Positions 44,502-52,679 of a stretch of DNA of 64,000 bases are shown piece after piece (within the stretch, counting starts at the first letter, position 1; every line of letters begins with the position of its first letter). The notes below the pieces were generated by a model, which did not search any database, had not been told where the DNA came from, and saw only the letters and a list, made by a program, of their open reading frames with translations. Made by a program: the position numbers and the translations under genes. This DNA is from an uncultured Vampirovibrio sp. (lineage in GTDB: Bacteria; Cyanobacteriota; Vampirovibrionia; Gastranaerophilales; Gastranaerophilaceae), in contig CAJTLW010000001.1 in the NCBI GenBank assembly GCA_910577515.1, positions 269,787 through 333,786 on the forward strand, read 5' to 3'.

Positions 44502-45079
44502 ATAAAATACAGAATGAATTTATAAGTTGGTTTGACAAAGATAATAATGCAAGCTTTTTATTTGTAACAGCAGCTCTTGGATGGGTTTTAGCCTCTGCTG
44601 CCCAAACTTGCGGACTTTTACAAAACAAAGAATTAACAAAGAAAGATAAGAAATTTCTTGTGCCGCAAGAGATTATGGATGGCACGGCAAATATCGCCAT
44701 GTATGCACTTGTTACAACAAAGTTGATGAGTGGTGCAAAAAAGCTTGTACAGCCCGGCAAAAACGGAAAACCGTTTATTAATCTAAAAGATGCGTCCGGA
44801 AATATTTTGGATTATGCATCAAATCAGGCTAAATATGCAAAAATGGGCAGAAATCTTGAAACGGGGGCTGCAATTTTAGGCGGCATAATTTCAACCTGCA
44901 TTTTAACACCATTTGTCAGAAATGCTTTTGCGGCTTATATGAAAAAGAAAAGTGAAAATAAACCTGCAGAGCAGAAAATGACATTGCAGGACAACTATAG
45001 CGGAAGAATTCAGCCATTTTTTACAAAAACTTATTCTTTCCCTGCGTTTAAAAGTTATTCAGGGAATATGAAAATTTAA
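44489..45079 (+). CDS. Membrane protein of unknown function, 196 aa
   Basis: Not recognised. Starts within the end of the previous gene with a GGAGG ribosome site. Hydrophobic segments near 20-42 (ASFLFVTAALGWVLASAAQ), 66-80 and 128-152 (ETGAAILGGIISTCILTPF). Charged, lysine-rich loops and a Gln-rich tail follow. It looks like an integral membrane partner of the 209-aa protein. No enzymatic motif is seen. Confidence 0.66.
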   Translation: MGCLNKIQNEFISWFDKDNNASFLFVTAALGWVLASAAQTCGLLQNKELTKKDKKFLVPQEIMDGTANIAMYALVTTKLMSGAKKLVQPGKNGKPFINLKDASGNILDYASNQAKYAKMGRNLETGAAILGGIISTCILTPFVRNAFAAYMKKKSENKPAEQKMTLQDNYSGRIQPFFTKTYSFPAFKSYSGNMKI

Positions 45080-45085
45080 AATATC

Positions 45086-45793
45086 TTAATTAAGGTTTTC
45101 TTTTATTAATTTTATAAGCTCAAAATATCTTTTACTTAATTCGCCCTGTGTAATTTTTAATTCATTTGCAATATTTGCCTGTTTTTTAAGGCGGGCATGA
45201 CGGGAATAAAAAATTTCAAAATAATTTTTATCAGGAAATTTCAAATGCATCTCGTATACAATTCCAATAATGCGCTTTACAATATTTTCTTTAATTTCAG
45301 CATCAGGATAGGCGGATTTAGGGTCTTCAATATCTGCAAAAATATCACGGGAAAGTCCTGAAATACCTTGATTATCAGATTTAAGAGAAATGATTTTTTC
45401 TTCCTTCAAGGGTTCTATTCGTGCGGTATTGCTCTGAATTAGTCTTGCCCGTTCCAAATCCGTTCTTGTAAGATTTGTCTCATTGATGATTTTATCCTTG
45501 ACTTTGGCATCATCCAGAATATCCATCTGTATTTCGTCTTTATCGGGTCTTTGCTTTGGCGCATCATCTCTTCCATTTTGCTTTAAAATACTAGAAATGG
45601 AAGTATCTGCAACCTTTTCAAGATATGTTTTTAAATTATCAACATTAGAAACAGAATCAAGCAATATATATGATTTTTTATAAACATCGGAACAAAAGGC
45701 TTCAAGCAAATCCTCATTGCCGTAATATCTGCTGTTTTGCCTGATTGTTTCCTCTATAAGTCTTCTGTGATTATTGGCCAAATCCAAAACCAT
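45086..45793 (-). CDS. Divergent sigma-factor-like protein
   Basis: 235 aa from the ATG at 45793 (a TTG at 45805 is a weaker alternative; GGTTGGAG precedes the ATG). The first 75 residues resemble sigma region 2 of the ECF type (ANNHRRLIEETIRQNSRYYGNEDLLEAF then LKTYLEKVADTSISSILKQNGR). The last 55 resemble a region-4 helix-turn-helix (HARLKKQANIANELKITQGELSKRYFE). Between them is an unusually long acidic and polar linker (about 100 residues). Sequence identity to true sigma factors is low, so function is tentative. Convergent with the membrane pair, divergent from bamA. Confidence 0.5.
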   Translation of the reverse strand: MVLDLANNHRRLIEETIRQNSRYYGNEDLLEAFCSDVYKKSYILLDSVSNVDNLKTYLEKVADTSISSILKQNGRDDAPKQRPDKDEIQMDILDDAKVKDKIINETNLTRTDLERARLIQSNTARIEPLKEEKIISLKSDNQGISGLSRDIFADIEDPKSAYPDAEIKENIVKRIIGIVYEMHLKFPDKNYFEIFYSRHARLKKQANIANELKITQGELSKRYFELIKLIKENLN

Positions 45794-45878
45794 AACTCCA
45801 ACCAAACTTCATATATTAATATTAAATCACAAATTCTCATTTTAAAGTAGTATAAATTTGTAACATTTTCTAATTAAT

Positions 45879-45907
45879 TTGTACAGTTTGTATTTTGACT
45901 GTATAAT
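45879..45907 (+). promoter_or_regulatory. Probable bamA promoter
   Basis: -35-like TTGTAC at 45879-45884, 17 bases, then a perfect -10 TATAAT at 45902-45907; start codon 31 bases later with GGA before it. Confidence 0.45.
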
Positions 45908-45937
45908 TAAATATTATAAGAGATTAATTGGAATTTA

Positions 45938-47893
45938 ATGAGAAAGATATATAAGACTTCTTTAATATCTGCGCTTGTATGCATCTTGTTTTTCAATGAA
46001 GGTGCAGCAAATGCTTTTGAATTTAAAAATCCTTTTAAAAGAAAATCAAAGCAACAGGTAGAGGAATTAAAAGGCAGAGCGCAGGAAAATGTTGAATCGG
46101 AAACTCCTGCAATTTTTGAAGGTGAAGAAGAATACACTGGCGACCTTGATGCCGTACACATCAAAGATATTGAAATATATGGTAATAATTTAATTGAAAC
46201 AAGTTTTATCAAAGGACAGTTAAGCTCAAAAGAAGGGTATCCTTTTAACAGGAAGAATGTTGCAAACGATTTAAGCAAGCTTTATAAATCAGGCTATTTT
46301 ACACAAAATATCAGAGCATTACCTATAAAGCTTGATAATGGTAATGTTAAATTAAGAATTATAGTTGAAGAAAACCCGCCCATTGAAGGATTTTTCATCA
46401 CCGGAAACAAATCTTTAAGCACTTATGAAATCATGGAAGTACTTAAAGATTTAGAAGGGAAGCCGCAAAATATCCTTGCGCTAAATGCTGCAATTGAAAA
46501 TATTCAGGAGCTTTATGCAGGAAAAGGATATATTCTGGCAAAAGTTTCAAACCTTCAGGCTGACCCTGATAACATTATAACTATAAGAATTAATGAAGGG
46601 GTTATTGGCGATATAAAAGTTGAAGGAAACAATAAAACAAAAGATTTTATAGTTAAAAGAAACATTATCCAAACACCTGGCGAAGTATACAATGAAAATC
46701 TTATGAGAGCAGATATCATGCGCCTTATGGGTACACAGGCTTTCAAAGATGTTCAAAGAGAAATAACTCTAAATGAAGAAACAGGCTTGTACGATGTAAT
46801 TGTTCAATTGGATGAACAAAGAACAGGCAGGGTTTCTTTAGGTGTTGGTATCGATTCAAGTTCGGGCTTCTTTGGTTCGGTTGGTTTTGGTGAAAACAAC
46901 TTTAGGGGCTTAGGGCAAAAGCTTAATTTAAATGTAATGGCCGGAACCGGTATTTTGATGCATGATTCAAGTGTTTTAAGACGGGCTAATTTACAGGCTG
47001 AGTTATCATTTCTGGAGCCACACTTTAAATCAGATAATCAATCTTTAGGATTCAGGGCCTTTGCAAGAAACTTCGGAAGCTATCAGGTGCCGCTTGCTAT
47101 TGAAGAAAGATACGGCGGAGATATAACAATATCGAGAGCATTTAAGAACGCTAAAAATTTATCCGGTAACCTTAGCGTAGGCGTTGAAAATGTTCACTTA
47201 AAAGAAGGCGACTGGGGCAAAATTGTTGAACTTTACAACAGACGCGGTATTCCGCTTTCTGAACGTGAAAAGCAGCTTGAAGATGGTTTGTATGCAAAAT
47301 TTATGCCATCTCTTGTATATGATACAAGAGATAATATGATAAATACAAGACGCGGCGTATTAGCTAAAGTTAGTCTAGAGGAGGCATTCAGCTTCTCCGA
47401 TGCTGATAGCTACGGCAAATTAAACGGCGTATTAAAGAAATTTATTCCAGCCGGAAGAAAATCTTCTTTAGTGTTAACTGCACGTGGAGGCGGAAAAATA
47501 AACGGAGATTTACCTGAATTTGCAGCATATACACTTGGCGGACCATATTCTCTTAGAGGATTTAACGTAGCTGAAGCAGGTTCTGGTAACGGATTTATGA
47601 TGGGTAGTGCAGAATTCAGATTTCCCATTCCTTTCCTTGACCGCATTACAACAAATTCATTCCTGAACAATATCAGAATTGCAGGCTTTGTTGATGCAGG
47701 CAAGGTATTTAGCACAACTTTAACAGACAGATTATATGATAGGCCAGGACACGGTATCACTGCAGGTGTTGGCGTAAGATTATTTGTTCCCGGTTTAGGT
47801 GCAATCAACTTAGATTACGGTATTCCTTTAACCAATACGAAAGGCTCAGGAAGCGGCGGATTCTTTACATTCGGTATGGGTGATTACCTGTAA
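45938..47893 (+). CDS. bamA: Outer-membrane assembly protein, Omp85/BamA family
   Basis: 651 aa. Signal peptide of about 26 residues ending ANA. Three POTRA-type repeats follow (about 69-145, 145-220, 220-300; IKDIEIYGNNLIE, GFFITGNKSLSTYEI, GDIKVEGNNKTKDFI). Then the beta-barrel with GFGENNFRGLGQ and, late, the conserved loop motif GGPYSLRGF (about 532-540) and a C-terminal phenylalanine-containing strand. Fewer POTRA domains than proteobacterial BamA (five); the three-POTRA arrangement is seen in cyanobacterial Omp85. It inserts outer-membrane proteins. Confidence 0.93.
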   Translation: MRKIYKTSLISALVCILFFNEGAANAFEFKNPFKRKSKQQVEELKGRAQENVESETPAIFEGEEEYTGDLDAVHIKDIEIYGNNLIETSFIKGQLSSKEGYPFNRKNVANDLSKLYKSGYFTQNIRALPIKLDNGNVKLRIIVEENPPIEGFFITGNKSLSTYEIMEVLKDLEGKPQNILALNAAIENIQELYAGKGYILAKVSNLQADPDNIITIRINEGVIGDIKVEGNNKTKDFIVKRNIIQTPGEVYNENLMRADIMRLMGTQAFKDVQREITLNEETGLYDVIVQLDEQRTGRVSLGVGIDSSSGFFGSVGFGENNFRGLGQKLNLNVMAGTGILMHDSSVLRRANLQAELSFLEPHFKSDNQSLGFRAFARNFGSYQVPLAIEERYGGDITISRAFKNAKNLSGNLSVGVENVHLKEGDWGKIVELYNRRGIPLSEREKQLEDGLYAKFMPSLVYDTRDNMINTRRGVLAKVSLEEAFSFSDADSYGKLNGVLKKFIPAGRKSSLVLTARGGGKINGDLPEFAAYTLGGPYSLRGFNVAEAGSGNGFMMGSAEFRFPIPFLDRITTNSFLNNIRIAGFVDAGKVFSTTLTDRLYDRPGHGITAGVGVRLFVPGLGAINLDYGIPLTNTKGSGSGGFFTFGMGDYL

Positions 47894-47901
47894 ATAAAGC
47901 T

Positions 47902-48741
47902 TTATTTTAAAAATTTGGCAACATCCTTTGCGGCTTTTAATATACTGGCAGCACTTGCGTCCTCAAGTTTTACCAGCTTAACAAGTTTTGCTATCTTATC
48001 ACCGTTTTTTGAAAGAAATTCTTTTGTAAATTCGCCAATTTCAGGATGCGGCAAGCTTTTGCCTGCCTTAAATGCTTCCAGCTGTTCTAAAAGGTATTTT
48101 GAAGCATTTTCGACTCTGCATTTTGCTTCTCCCCATGCCGGAAGGCTTATTGAAGGATTATCCAAAATAACGCTTTTATTCCCCTTTTTAATGGCATTTA
48201 CAAAATCACTTACAGTTGCATTTCTGCCGCCTGTTGCGATAAAAACATTAGAAGCTTCAGCGGTTGCTTTTGAATATTCTCCTGCATCAGGAAGAATATA
48301 TTTCGGTATTTTTGAAAAAACAGTGGTATCAATTGTTGAAGGGAAATTTTTCGGGTTTATATAATCAATATAATCTTTTGCCGTAGTATAAAAAATTTTT
48401 CCTTTTGCAAGCCCCGTAATTTCAGATGTTATAGCATCAATACTGCCTTTATCAGCAGTAGGGCTTGTTATAAAAGCTGTACTCCTCACTCCTAATTCAC
48501 TATCAAGCGCCTTTAAAAATTTTCTTACAGATTCTTCATACCCTTCAGGCGGCGCAGAATATCCTGCGGTGGCAATTTTAAACGGCATTGAGCCGATTTC
48601 TTTTTTGGCAATCTCCCCAACCTCTTTTGCGGTTTGTACATTAATTAAGTTCAAGCTATTCGGGGGGGGGGGGGTGAAAGATGTACTATTAGTGATTTTG
48701 CCGCTTAAAGAGGCTTGAGGAAAAAATTTAATTTCTGTCAT
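47902..48741 (-). CDS. Rossmann/SLOG-like protein of unknown function with C13 tract
   Basis: 279 aa. Not assigned. Segments KIATAGYSAPPEGY and SNVFIATGGRNATVSDFVNAIKKGNKSVIL look like the nucleotide-binding loops of SLOG/lysine-decarboxylase-like or TIGR00725 proteins (GGxxT motif). The N-terminal region SLSGKITNSTSF-PPPP holds thirteen consecutive C on the coding strand (48662-48674). Slippage of one base would shift the frame within the first 30 codons. The GKITN phrase is shared with the RelA/SpoT-domain protein at 18936. Next to bamA, convergent; no Cys-rich or membrane part. Confidence 0.6.
   Translation of the reverse strand: MTEIKFFPQASLSGKITNSTSFTPPPPNSLNLINVQTAKEVGEIAKKEIGSMPFKIATAGYSAPPEGYEESVRKFLKALDSELGVRSTAFITSPTADKGSIDAITSEITGLAKGKIFYTTAKDYIDYINPKNFPSTIDTTVFSKIPKYILPDAGEYSKATAEASNVFIATGGRNATVSDFVNAIKKGNKSVILDNPSISLPAWGEAKCRVENASKYLLEQLEAFKAGKSLPHPEIGEFTKEFLSKNGDKIAKLVKLVKLEDASAASILKAAKDVAKFLK
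48662..48674 (-). repeat. Homopolymeric C13 tract in coding sequence
   Basis: Thirteen G on plus. It encodes prolines within the first 30 codons of the gene at 47902-48741. Long mononucleotide G/C runs of this kind are rare in an AT-rich genome and typical of contingency loci. Confidence 0.85.
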
Positions 48742-48810
48742 AATTATATTTATGCCTTTCTAAAATGTAAATTTTGCTTTAATAAATTATTAAAAAATAA
48801 AGCCAAATAA

Positions 48811-48842
48811 AAATTGCTCCTTTAATATTAAAGGAGCAATTT
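48811..48842 (-). terminator. gyrA terminator
   Basis: A perfect inverted repeat AAATTGCTCCTTTAA with TTAAAGGAGCAATTT, 27 bases after the gyrA stop on minus, followed by TTTTATTTGG. Confidence 0.85.
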
Positions 48843-48868
48843 TAAACTTTATTGAAAAATTTAATTAA

Positions 48869-51418
48869 CTATTCTTCAAGATTCAAATTAGTTTGCGAAA
48901 CGCTGCTTTCAGCTTCTTTTATTTCATTTTCAAGAGCAGCCTTTTTAACATTATCATCTTCATCAGGCTCAACAATTTTATTAACTGAAACAACGCAATC
49001 ATTTTCGCCTAAGTTTTGGACTTTAACACCTGTTGCAGGGCGTCCTTGTCTTGAAATTGAAGAAGCGCTAACCCTTGTTACCACGCCGTTTGCGCTTACA
49101 ACCATAATTTCATCTTTTTCTTCAACGATAGTTAGTGCTACAAGTCTTGAAGAAGCTGTTTTAAACTTGGTTGCGATAAGTCCTAAACCGCCTCTATTTT
49201 GAGGTCTAAATTCAGATAATTTAGAACGTTTTCCAAAGCCGTCAGATGTCATAACAAGTAAATCTGCATCATAGTCTCTTGGCACAACATCACAGCCTAC
49301 AATAGTGTCGCCAGTTCTTAATTTCATTGAGTTTACACCCCTTGCAGAACGTCCCAAAGGTCTTAAATCTGATATTGCAAACCTTATTGCCATACCGCAG
49401 CTTGTTCCGATTATGATTTCATCATTATCCTGAGCAAGTTTTACCCAGTTTAGAGTATCATTTTCTTCTAATCCTATAGCAATAATACCGTTTCTTCTTA
49501 TGCTAGCAAAATTATCAAGGCTGATACGCTTAATATAACCTGATTTTGTTAGCATTATGAGGTTTGTATTAGCATCAAAGCTGCTAACGGGAACAACTGC
49601 TGTAATAGCTTCATTTTGCTCTATAGGAAGAACATTTATAATAGGTAAGCCCTTAGATTGTCTTGAACCTTCAGGGAAATCATATACATTTAAGCTATAT
49701 ACAACACCCTTGGATGAGAAGAATAGCACTTTATCATGCATCATTGCAGTAAAGAAATGGTCAACATCATCATCCTCTTTTGTTTTCATGCCGCCCTTGC
49801 CGCGGGTTGCACGATTTTGTCTTTCAAAGGTATCAAGCGAAATTCTTTTAATATATCCTTGACGGGTAATAAACACAGCCATTGCAGTATTTGGGGTTAA
49901 ATCTTCAATGTTTAATTCCCCTTGCTCTGGCAATATTTGTGTTTTTCTGTCATCGCCATATTTTTCTTTATCTTCTAAAAGCTCTTGTTTAATCAGATTT
50001 AAAATCTTTTGCCTGTCAGCCAAAATTGCTTCATATTCAGCAATTTTCTTCATCAATTCATCATATTCAGCTCTGATTTTATCTTGTTCTAAACCTGTTA
50101 ACCTTCTTAATTGCATCTCTAAAATTGCATTAGCCTGATCAATATCAAGCCCGAAACGGTTAATTAAGCCTTCGCGTGCCTCTTCTGTATTTTTAGACTT
50201 TTTAATAAGTTCAATCACTTCATCAAGCGCATTTAAGGCAATCATTAAACCTTCTAAGATATGCGCCCTTGCTTTTGCTTTCTTTAAGAAATACAAAGTT
50301 CTTCTTGTAATTACTTCAACTCTGTGTTCCACAAACTCATTCAAAACTTCATAAAGGTTTAAAAGCCTTGGCTGCTGCCCAACAAGAGCAACCATATTAA
50401 CACCGAAGGAACTTAGAAGCGCTGTTTGTTTATAAAGATTATTTCTTACAACATCCGGTTTTGCATCACGTTTTAATTCTATAACGATGCGCATGCCATC
50501 TCTGTCAGATTCGTCTCTTAAATCAGAAATACCATTTATTTTACCATCTTTTACAAGTTCGGCAATTTTTTCAATCAAAGCAGCCTTATTTACCTGATAA
50601 GGAATTTCCGTCACAATAATTGCTGTTCTTGATTGACGGCCTCCTCCTCCTTGAATTTCTTCAATGGTAGATACAGCAGACATTTTTATCGAGCCTCTGC
50701 CTGTTTCATAGGCTTTTTTAATTTCTGATGTACCAATTATAGTTGCAGCCGTAGGGAAATCAGGCCCTTTGATGTATTCCATAAGCCCGTCAATTGTAAT
50801 ATCAGGATTATCAATTAAGGCAATGGTTCCATCCACAATTTCAGACAAATTGTGAGGAGGAATATTTGTTGCCATACCAACAGCAATACCTGAAACACCA
50901 TTTAGTAAAAGCATAGGCAAGCGTACAGGAAGCACTGTAGGTTCTACCAGAGAACCATCAAAGTTTGGCGTAAATTCAACGGTTTCACAATCGATATCAG
51001 CAAGCATAGAAGTGGTAATTTTGTGCATTCTTGCTTCTGTATACCTCATTGCGGCAGCACCATCACCATCAACAGAACCAAAGTTTCCATGGCCATCAAC
51101 TGTTAAATATCTTGTTGAAAAGTCCTGCGCCATACGAACTAAAGCTTCATATACAGCAGTATCACCGTGGGGGTGATATTTACCGAGAACTTCACCAACA
51201 ATTCTTGCGCATTTTTTAAATGGCTTATCCGGCGTCATTCCAAGTTCATTCATAGCGAACAAAATCCGTCTGTGAACAGGTTTCAAACCATCTCTGACAT
51301 CGGGAAGCGCACGACCTACAATAACACTCATAGCATAATCAATATATGAGCGCTTCATTTCGTCTCTTATATTTATAGGAACTATTTTTCCGTGATCAAA
51401 TAAATTTGTCTGACTCAA
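48869..51418 (-). CDS. gyrA: DNA gyrase subunit A
   Basis: 849 aa. Winged-helix and tower domains with the active-site tyrosine Y126 (AAMRYTEARM), then the C-terminal beta-pinwheel with repeated GYIKRIS/VxVVP blocks and the positive GyrA-box region near ATRGKGGMK. Introduces negative supercoils together with GyrB (not in window). The quinolone pocket reads HGDTAVYEA, i.e. Thr at E. coli position 83 and Glu at 87. Monocistronic with its own terminator. Confidence 0.97.
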   Translation of the reverse strand: MSQTNLFDHGKIVPINIRDEMKRSYIDYAMSVIVGRALPDVRDGLKPVHRRILFAMNELGMTPDKPFKKCARIVGEVLGKYHPHGDTAVYEALVRMAQDFSTRYLTVDGHGNFGSVDGDGAAAMRYTEARMHKITTSMLADIDCETVEFTPNFDGSLVEPTVLPVRLPMLLLNGVSGIAVGMATNIPPHNLSEIVDGTIALIDNPDITIDGLMEYIKGPDFPTAATIIGTSEIKKAYETGRGSIKMSAVSTIEEIQGGGGRQSRTAIIVTEIPYQVNKAALIEKIAELVKDGKINGISDLRDESDRDGMRIVIELKRDAKPDVVRNNLYKQTALLSSFGVNMVALVGQQPRLLNLYEVLNEFVEHRVEVITRRTLYFLKKAKARAHILEGLMIALNALDEVIELIKKSKNTEEAREGLINRFGLDIDQANAILEMQLRRLTGLEQDKIRAEYDELMKKIAEYEAILADRQKILNLIKQELLEDKEKYGDDRKTQILPEQGELNIEDLTPNTAMAVFITRQGYIKRISLDTFERQNRATRGKGGMKTKEDDDVDHFFTAMMHDKVLFFSSKGVVYSLNVYDFPEGSRQSKGLPIINVLPIEQNEAITAVVPVSSFDANTNLIMLTKSGYIKRISLDNFASIRRNGIIAIGLEENDTLNWVKLAQDNDEIIIGTSCGMAIRFAISDLRPLGRSARGVNSMKLRTGDTIVGCDVVPRDYDADLLVMTSDGFGKRSKLSEFRPQNRGGLGLIATKFKTASSRLVALTIVEEKDEIMVVSANGVVTRVSASSISRQGRPATGVKVQNLGENDCVVSVNKIVEPDEDDNVKKAALENEIKEAESSVSQTNLNLEE

Positions 51419-51484
51419 AACTAAACCTTCTCCATAAAACTAGCCTTATAGTGACATTTTACAACAAACACAAGGGCATGACAA

Positions 51485-51517
51485 ACAAAAAAGCGTACAC
51501 TTTTTATGTACGCTTTT
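51485..51517 (-). terminator. Terminator of the calpain-like gene
   Basis: Stem AAAAGCGTACA with TGTACGCTTTT and loop TAAAAAG, then TTTTTTG on minus. It is 23 bases after the stop at 51540. Confidence 0.8.
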
Positions 51518-51539
51518 AAAATATTATTATATCTGCGGA

Positions 51540-52520
51540 TTAATATGAAAACGTATAAAAATAATTATTACCCGTGCAGTTTAAAAGCTCCTCTATTGTT
51601 GCAGTAATTGTTGCAGACGGGTTATTTGATTCACGGAGAGTAACCTGATCGCCGCTTACATCGCAAACAGTATAGGCATGATTTCCAAGAATTTGGTCAT
51701 CACCAAGCATTACAAACGGATTAGCATTACTTCCGCCGCCGTTAAATGTGTCTTTAGCGGATGTATCGCCGCCTATTTGTGCGAATACCATCATATCTGT
51801 AGTTTTATCAAAATCAGCAAGGGCATTTTTAGTATCTTCTTCACCTTTTATGCTTTTAGAGATATTTCCGGTAAAAAGATAACCGATATGTGAAACCACG
51901 CCATTTAGATAATCATCAGCAGCCGCACCTCTTGCAGCTCTGTGTTTAATTCCCTGGTCTGAAATTTGTTTCATAATGTTATCTTCCGTGCCGTTTTTAT
52001 GTACCTGCCCAAGGTATTTCGCAACGGCAAGTTCTATAGCCGAAACATCGTCATCACCTTTGCTTACTTTCTTTTCTGCAATTGCTTTATCAACATCATC
52101 TTTGGTTATAACAACAGGGCTTGCATCTTCTTTTGCAAAATCCTTAGTTTTAAAATTAAAGCTCCAGCTGGCATTTTCTGCATCATATTTCATAACTTCA
52201 CTAAGTGCTTTTTGGCCATTTTCTGAATTTCTGAGCGCTCGCAATGTAGCCAAAAGATTACAATCACCTATTTCACCCTGTCTTGCATCAACATCAACCA
52301 GGCCATTACCTCCAGCACGCTCAATATCGTCATAGCTAGCAGCTTTGTATTTTTCAGCAAGCGGAGTAAGATCATCCGCCAAAGTTAAAGAATTACCATT
52401 GCTATTTGAACCAAAAAGCGAAATATTATTCTCAGATGAACTTTTGCCGCCATTTTCTTTCATTATATTCCGAGAATGCATAGCAACATTTGCATTAATA
52501 GAAGAAATTAAATTAAACAT
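51540..52520 (-). CDS. Calpain-like cysteine protease (peptidase C2 family-like)
   Basis: 326 aa from the ATG at 52520, with GTGGAG six bases before it. Residues 81-95 read QGEIGDCNLLATLRA, the C2 signature with nucleophile C87 and the oxyanion Q81. The histidine lies in NHAYTV (H281) and the third residue in LRESNNPSATI (N299 or N300). The first 75 residues are polar and disordered; no signal peptide. Other calpain domains (C2, EF-hand) are absent. The gene is a single unit with a terminator and an upstream inverted repeat. Predicted cytoplasmic or non-classically secreted protease; target unknown. Confidence 0.8.
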   Translation of the reverse strand: MFNLISSINANVAMHSRNIMKENGGKSSSENNISLFGSNSNGNSLTLADDLTPLAEKYKAASYDDIERAGGNGLVDVDARQGEIGDCNLLATLRALRNSENGQKALSEVMKYDAENASWSFNFKTKDFAKEDASPVVITKDDVDKAIAEKKVSKGDDDVSAIELAVAKYLGQVHKNGTEDNIMKQISDQGIKHRAARGAAADDYLNGVVSHIGYLFTGNISKSIKGEEDTKNALADFDKTTDMMVFAQIGGDTSAKDTFNGGGSNANPFVMLGDDQILGNHAYTVCDVSGDQVTLRESNNPSATITATIEELLNCTGNNYFYTFSY

Positions 52521-52553
52521 ATCAAACTCCACAAATAAAATATCAGTATTATG

Positions 52554-52574
52554 CTTATATATATAAAGTATATA
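52554..52574 (-). promoter_or_regulatory. Promoter core upstream of the calpain-like gene
   Basis: Read on minus, TATATACTTTATATATATAA and one more base, 34 bases before the ATG. The same 21 bases occur in the same relation to the 93-aa orphan (60935-60955). Contains TATATA-type -10 boxes. Confidence 0.45.
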
Positions 52575-52603
52575 AATTATATTGAAATTCGAATATTAAA
52601 AAA

Positions 52604-52624
52604 TTTGTTACAAATATTAACAAT
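52604..52624 (-). promoter_or_regulatory. Inverted repeat TTTGTTA-N7-TAACAAT, putative operator
   Basis: Arms match the copies at 15488 and 38564, with one mismatch in the outer base and spacer CAAATAT. It lies 84 bases upstream of the calpain-like gene and 20 bases before the -35 of the divergent wecB, so it could act on both. Confidence 0.5.
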
Positions 52625-52643
52625 TCCTTGTAAAAAAATAATC

Positions 52644-52672
52644 TTGTTTTTTTTCAACTATTTGTATACAAT
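52644..52672 (+). promoter_or_regulatory. Probable wecB promoter (leaderless)
   Basis: -35-like TTGTTT at 52644-52649, 17 bases, -10 TACAAT at 52667-52672. The ATG at 52680 is only eight bases after the -10 and has no Shine-Dalgarno. The transcript would start at or next to the A of the start codon. Confidence 0.45.
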
Positions 52673-52679
52673 CCTTTTT

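Noticed and set aside
51966..52335. Plus-strand open frames opposite the calpain-like gene
   Set aside because: Antisense shadows of a protein with clear catalytic motifs.
52551..52679. N-terminal extension of wecB
   Set aside because: Low-complexity, hydrophobic residues unlike the family; contains the promoter and operator of the intergenic region.
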